This document shows, piece by piece, positions 5,860-7,203 of a DNA stretch of 7,203 bases. How positions within the stretch are numbered: the first letter of the stretch is position 1; each line of letters starts with the position of its first letter. The position numbers were made by a program, and so were the translations under genes. This DNA is from Candidatus Argoarchaeum ethanivorans (GTDB taxonomy: Archaea; Halobacteriota; Methanosarcinia; Methanosarcinales; EX4572-44): assembly GCA_905067535.1 (NCBI GenBank), contig CAJHIR010000055.1:1-7203 (forward strand), in the 5' to 3' direction. A model generated the notes under the pieces. The model saw nothing but the letters and a program-made list of their open reading frames with translations. It was not told the origin of the DNA and did no database searches.

Positions 5860-6916
5860 ATAGATGCCATACACCGGACCATGGTAAAAACAGAACAGAT
5901 TCAAATAAAGAGACATCTGACGGTTCAAGATTTGTCCAAACGCATCAAACATCTTGAGAAGGATACAACGGTGTTGAAGAGGCTATATTTTATCAGGCAT
6001 AGATACAATGATAAAAGTGTTGAAGTGGCTTCGGATTTTGTTGGTGTCAGCAAGAACACAGGTTATATTTGGCAAGAACGATGGAACGAAGAGGGATATG
6101 ATGGCATCATACCAAAATTTGCTGGTGGCCGACCATCAAAACTAACAGCTTCCCAGAAGGAGAAATTAAAAAAGATTCTTGAAGATTGTGGCAATTGGAC
6201 AACGAAAGATGTACAACTGTTAATTTCCAAGAAATTTGGTGTGGAATATAGTGCAAAACAGATTCGTATAATATTAGGTGGATTTGGAATGAACTATTGC
6301 TAAGCCATATTCATTCGATTATCGAAAACCAAAAGATGTAGAGTATATTTTAAAAAAAGATTGTTAGAAGTAACTGATAAAGACATAATGGGATTTTTTG
6401 ACGAATCATCCCCACAAACAACATCCAATACTCAAAAGCTCTGGTCATTTGGAAAACCTGTCATCTATAAAAATACCAGTAAACTTAGGGCAAATACCTT
6501 TGGTTTTTATCCAATAAATGGACGATCGGTTATTGGTTTTCGTAAGCGTTCAAAAAAGGAGGATATCCGATGTTTCTTAAAACGGATTCGAAAGGCAAAT
6601 CCAAAAGGAAGGATTATCACAATACTGGATAACTCTAGTTCTCACAAGGCAAAAATAGTACAGGAATGTTCGGAGAATCCGGATATTGTACTTGTGTACC
6701 TTCCTACATATTCTCCGGATCTCGAATCCAATTGAATATATCCGGAAAGATGCAAAGAGGAAGATTTCAAAAACGTTCATAAAAAACTTGAATGTATTGA
6801 AGCGTGTAATATCAAAGACGTTCTTTGAATGTTCAAAGAAATTAAGTTACGCTAAATCATGGATTAATAAATTTGCGCCACACATTCAAAAGTCCTAAAG
6901 GGTAGGTGTTTGACTA
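5833..6916 (+). mobile_element. IS630-family insertion sequence, defective
   Basis: The element is about 1.08 kb: two terminal inverted repeats surround one transposase gene. IS630/Tc1/mariner elements insert at TA and duplicate it. I place the ends just inside TA at 5831-5832 and 6917-6918, but the TAs at 5833-5834 and 6915-6916 are equally possible. The four bases outside (TCAT on both sides, as inverted repeat) are also identical, so the true tip may lie up to 6 bp further out. The transposase is frameshifted, so the copy can move only if a related transposase acts on it. The right end lies inside an IS200-type transposase gene. Confidence 0.85.
5881..6898 (+). pseudogene. IS630-family DDE transposase, broken by three frameshifts
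   Basis: The first 138 codons encode the N-terminal helix-turn-helix DNA-binding half (VASDFVGVSKNTGYIWQERW, then the linker GGRPSKLT). The frame then breaks at 6297-6298, where one T too many changes NYAKPYSFD into NYC-stop. A second break is the A run at 6352-6358, one A short; eight would give LKKRLLEVTDKD. The third is an extra C near 6721-6723, where PDLNPIEYI becomes PDLESN-stop. Between them lies the DDE_3 catalytic domain with GFFDESSPQT, WSFGK and ITILDNSSSHKAK; the last catalytic Glu (NPIE) falls in the third frame, which runs to the stop at 6898. Correcting all three changes the length to 1017 bp, exactly 338 codons plus stop, a normal IS630 transposase size. Three independent lesions argue for decay rather than programmed frameshifting. 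Sequencing error is possible, since one lesion is in a homopolymer. Confidence 0.9.
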
Positions 6917-6922
6917 TAATGA
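6890..6922 (-). repeat. Right terminal inverted repeat of the IS630-family element
   Basis: This is the partner of 5827-5859. The repeat overlaps the last codons and stop of the transposase gene, leaving almost no non-coding DNA at this end, whereas about 20 bp separate the left repeat from the transposase ATG. Confidence 0.85.
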
Positions 6923-7163
6923 TCTGCATAACCTTGGATGGTGCATATTTCGGTGCTGCACCAACAAAAACATGCACATGATCCCCATCTGTGCCCAATG
7001 CATCAAATTCAAACCAATATCTTTTCCCAATTCCAGTGCATATTTCTTTAAAAAATTCAATTCTATCAGTGCCATACAATAATTTCTTTCTATATTTTAT
7101 GCAAAGCACCATATGGTATCGTATTTTATGAACACAATGGTTCGCATGTTTCAACTCGACCAT
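6917..7163 (-). pseudogene. tnpA: IS200-type Y1 transposase TnpA, truncated
   Basis: TnpA of IS200/IS605 elements is a HUH endonuclease that moves single-stranded DNA. The visible 82 residues have the family opening (LKHANHCVHKIRYHMVLCIKYRKKLL), the FDALGTDGDHVHVFV segment with the HUH pair His62 and His64, and PSKVMQII. In full-length proteins MQII is followed by about 50 more residues including the nucleophilic tyrosine; here the frame instead runs into the IS630 right terminal repeat. The enzyme is therefore dead. The rest of the gene is not found in any frame just left of the IS630 element, so the interruption was accompanied by a deletion or rearrangement. The upstream 40 bp up to the window edge hold small hairpins as expected near an IS200 end. 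Confidence 0.85.
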
Positions 7164-7191
7164 TAATGTTCTTATATATCAACGCTTAAAA

Positions 7192-7203
7192 AAAGCTCGC
7201 TTT
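7192..7203. repeat. Short palindrome at a probable IS200 left end
   Basis: AAAGCTCGCTTT is a 5+5 inverted repeat with a 2-nt centre, about 30 bp before the tnpA start and cut by the window edge. IS200/IS605 elements carry sub-terminal hairpins recognised by TnpA, which makes this a candidate, but the stem is short and an alternative GCTT/AAGC hairpin overlaps it. Confidence 0.3.

Noticed and set aside
6345..6365. Programmed ribosomal frameshift at the A run of the IS630 transposase
   Set aside because: Slippage at this run cannot help because the upstream frame has already ended at 6303 through a separate T insertion, and a third break exists at about 6722.

Overview
The window looks like AT-rich genomic DNA from a euryarchaeon. 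A methanogen, or an anaerobic methane- or alkane-oxidising relative, would fit. The evidence is archaeal-style Shine-Dalgarno sites close to GGAGGTGAT, TATA-box-like elements (TTTATATAA and CTATAAATA) upstream of genes, archaeal-type MobA, FdhD and dihydroorotase proteins, a large TPR-CHAT protein, and IS630 and IS200 remnants of the kind common in archaeal genomes. The lineage is inferred; there is no rRNA or other phylogenetic marker here.

Positions 1-305 hold no gene. They contain a short perfect hairpin followed by a T run, a pair of about 30-bp direct repeats 63 bp apart, and a 38-bp interrupted palindrome. Positions 306-2261 (+) encode a 651-residue protein with N-terminal TPRs and a C-terminal CHAT (caspase-like) protease domain in which both catalytic residues are visible. 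Its 3' end overlaps by 11 bp the 3' end of a convergent gene for an unrecognised 124-residue protein (2251-2625, -), which has its own promoter-like sequence.

Positions 2965-5616 (-) form a tight cluster, mobA-fdhD-dihydroorotase, with gaps of 2 and 10 bp. It probably forms one operon transcribed from a TATA box near 5741-5750. MobA attaches GMP to molybdopterin and FdhD sulfurates the resulting bis-MGD cofactor, so the pair serves a molybdenum or tungsten enzyme such as formate dehydrogenase or formylmethanofuran dehydrogenase encoded elsewhere. Dihydroorotase (pyrimidine synthesis) is a metabolically unrelated passenger. A decayed RelE/ParE-type toxin ORF overlaps the 3' end of the dihydroorotase gene.

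Positions 5827-7203 are mobile-element debris. An approximately 1.08-kb IS630-family element has recognisable terminal inverted repeats, but its transposase gene carries three separate frameshifts. Removing them gives one 338-residue DDE transposase. Its right end abuts an IS200-type Y1 transposase gene (-) that is cut off at the junction, and the missing half is not found on the left side of the IS630 element.

The most interesting candidate for an undescribed system is the TPR-CHAT protease with the convergent 124-residue gene. A functional link between them is only a hypothesis from position.
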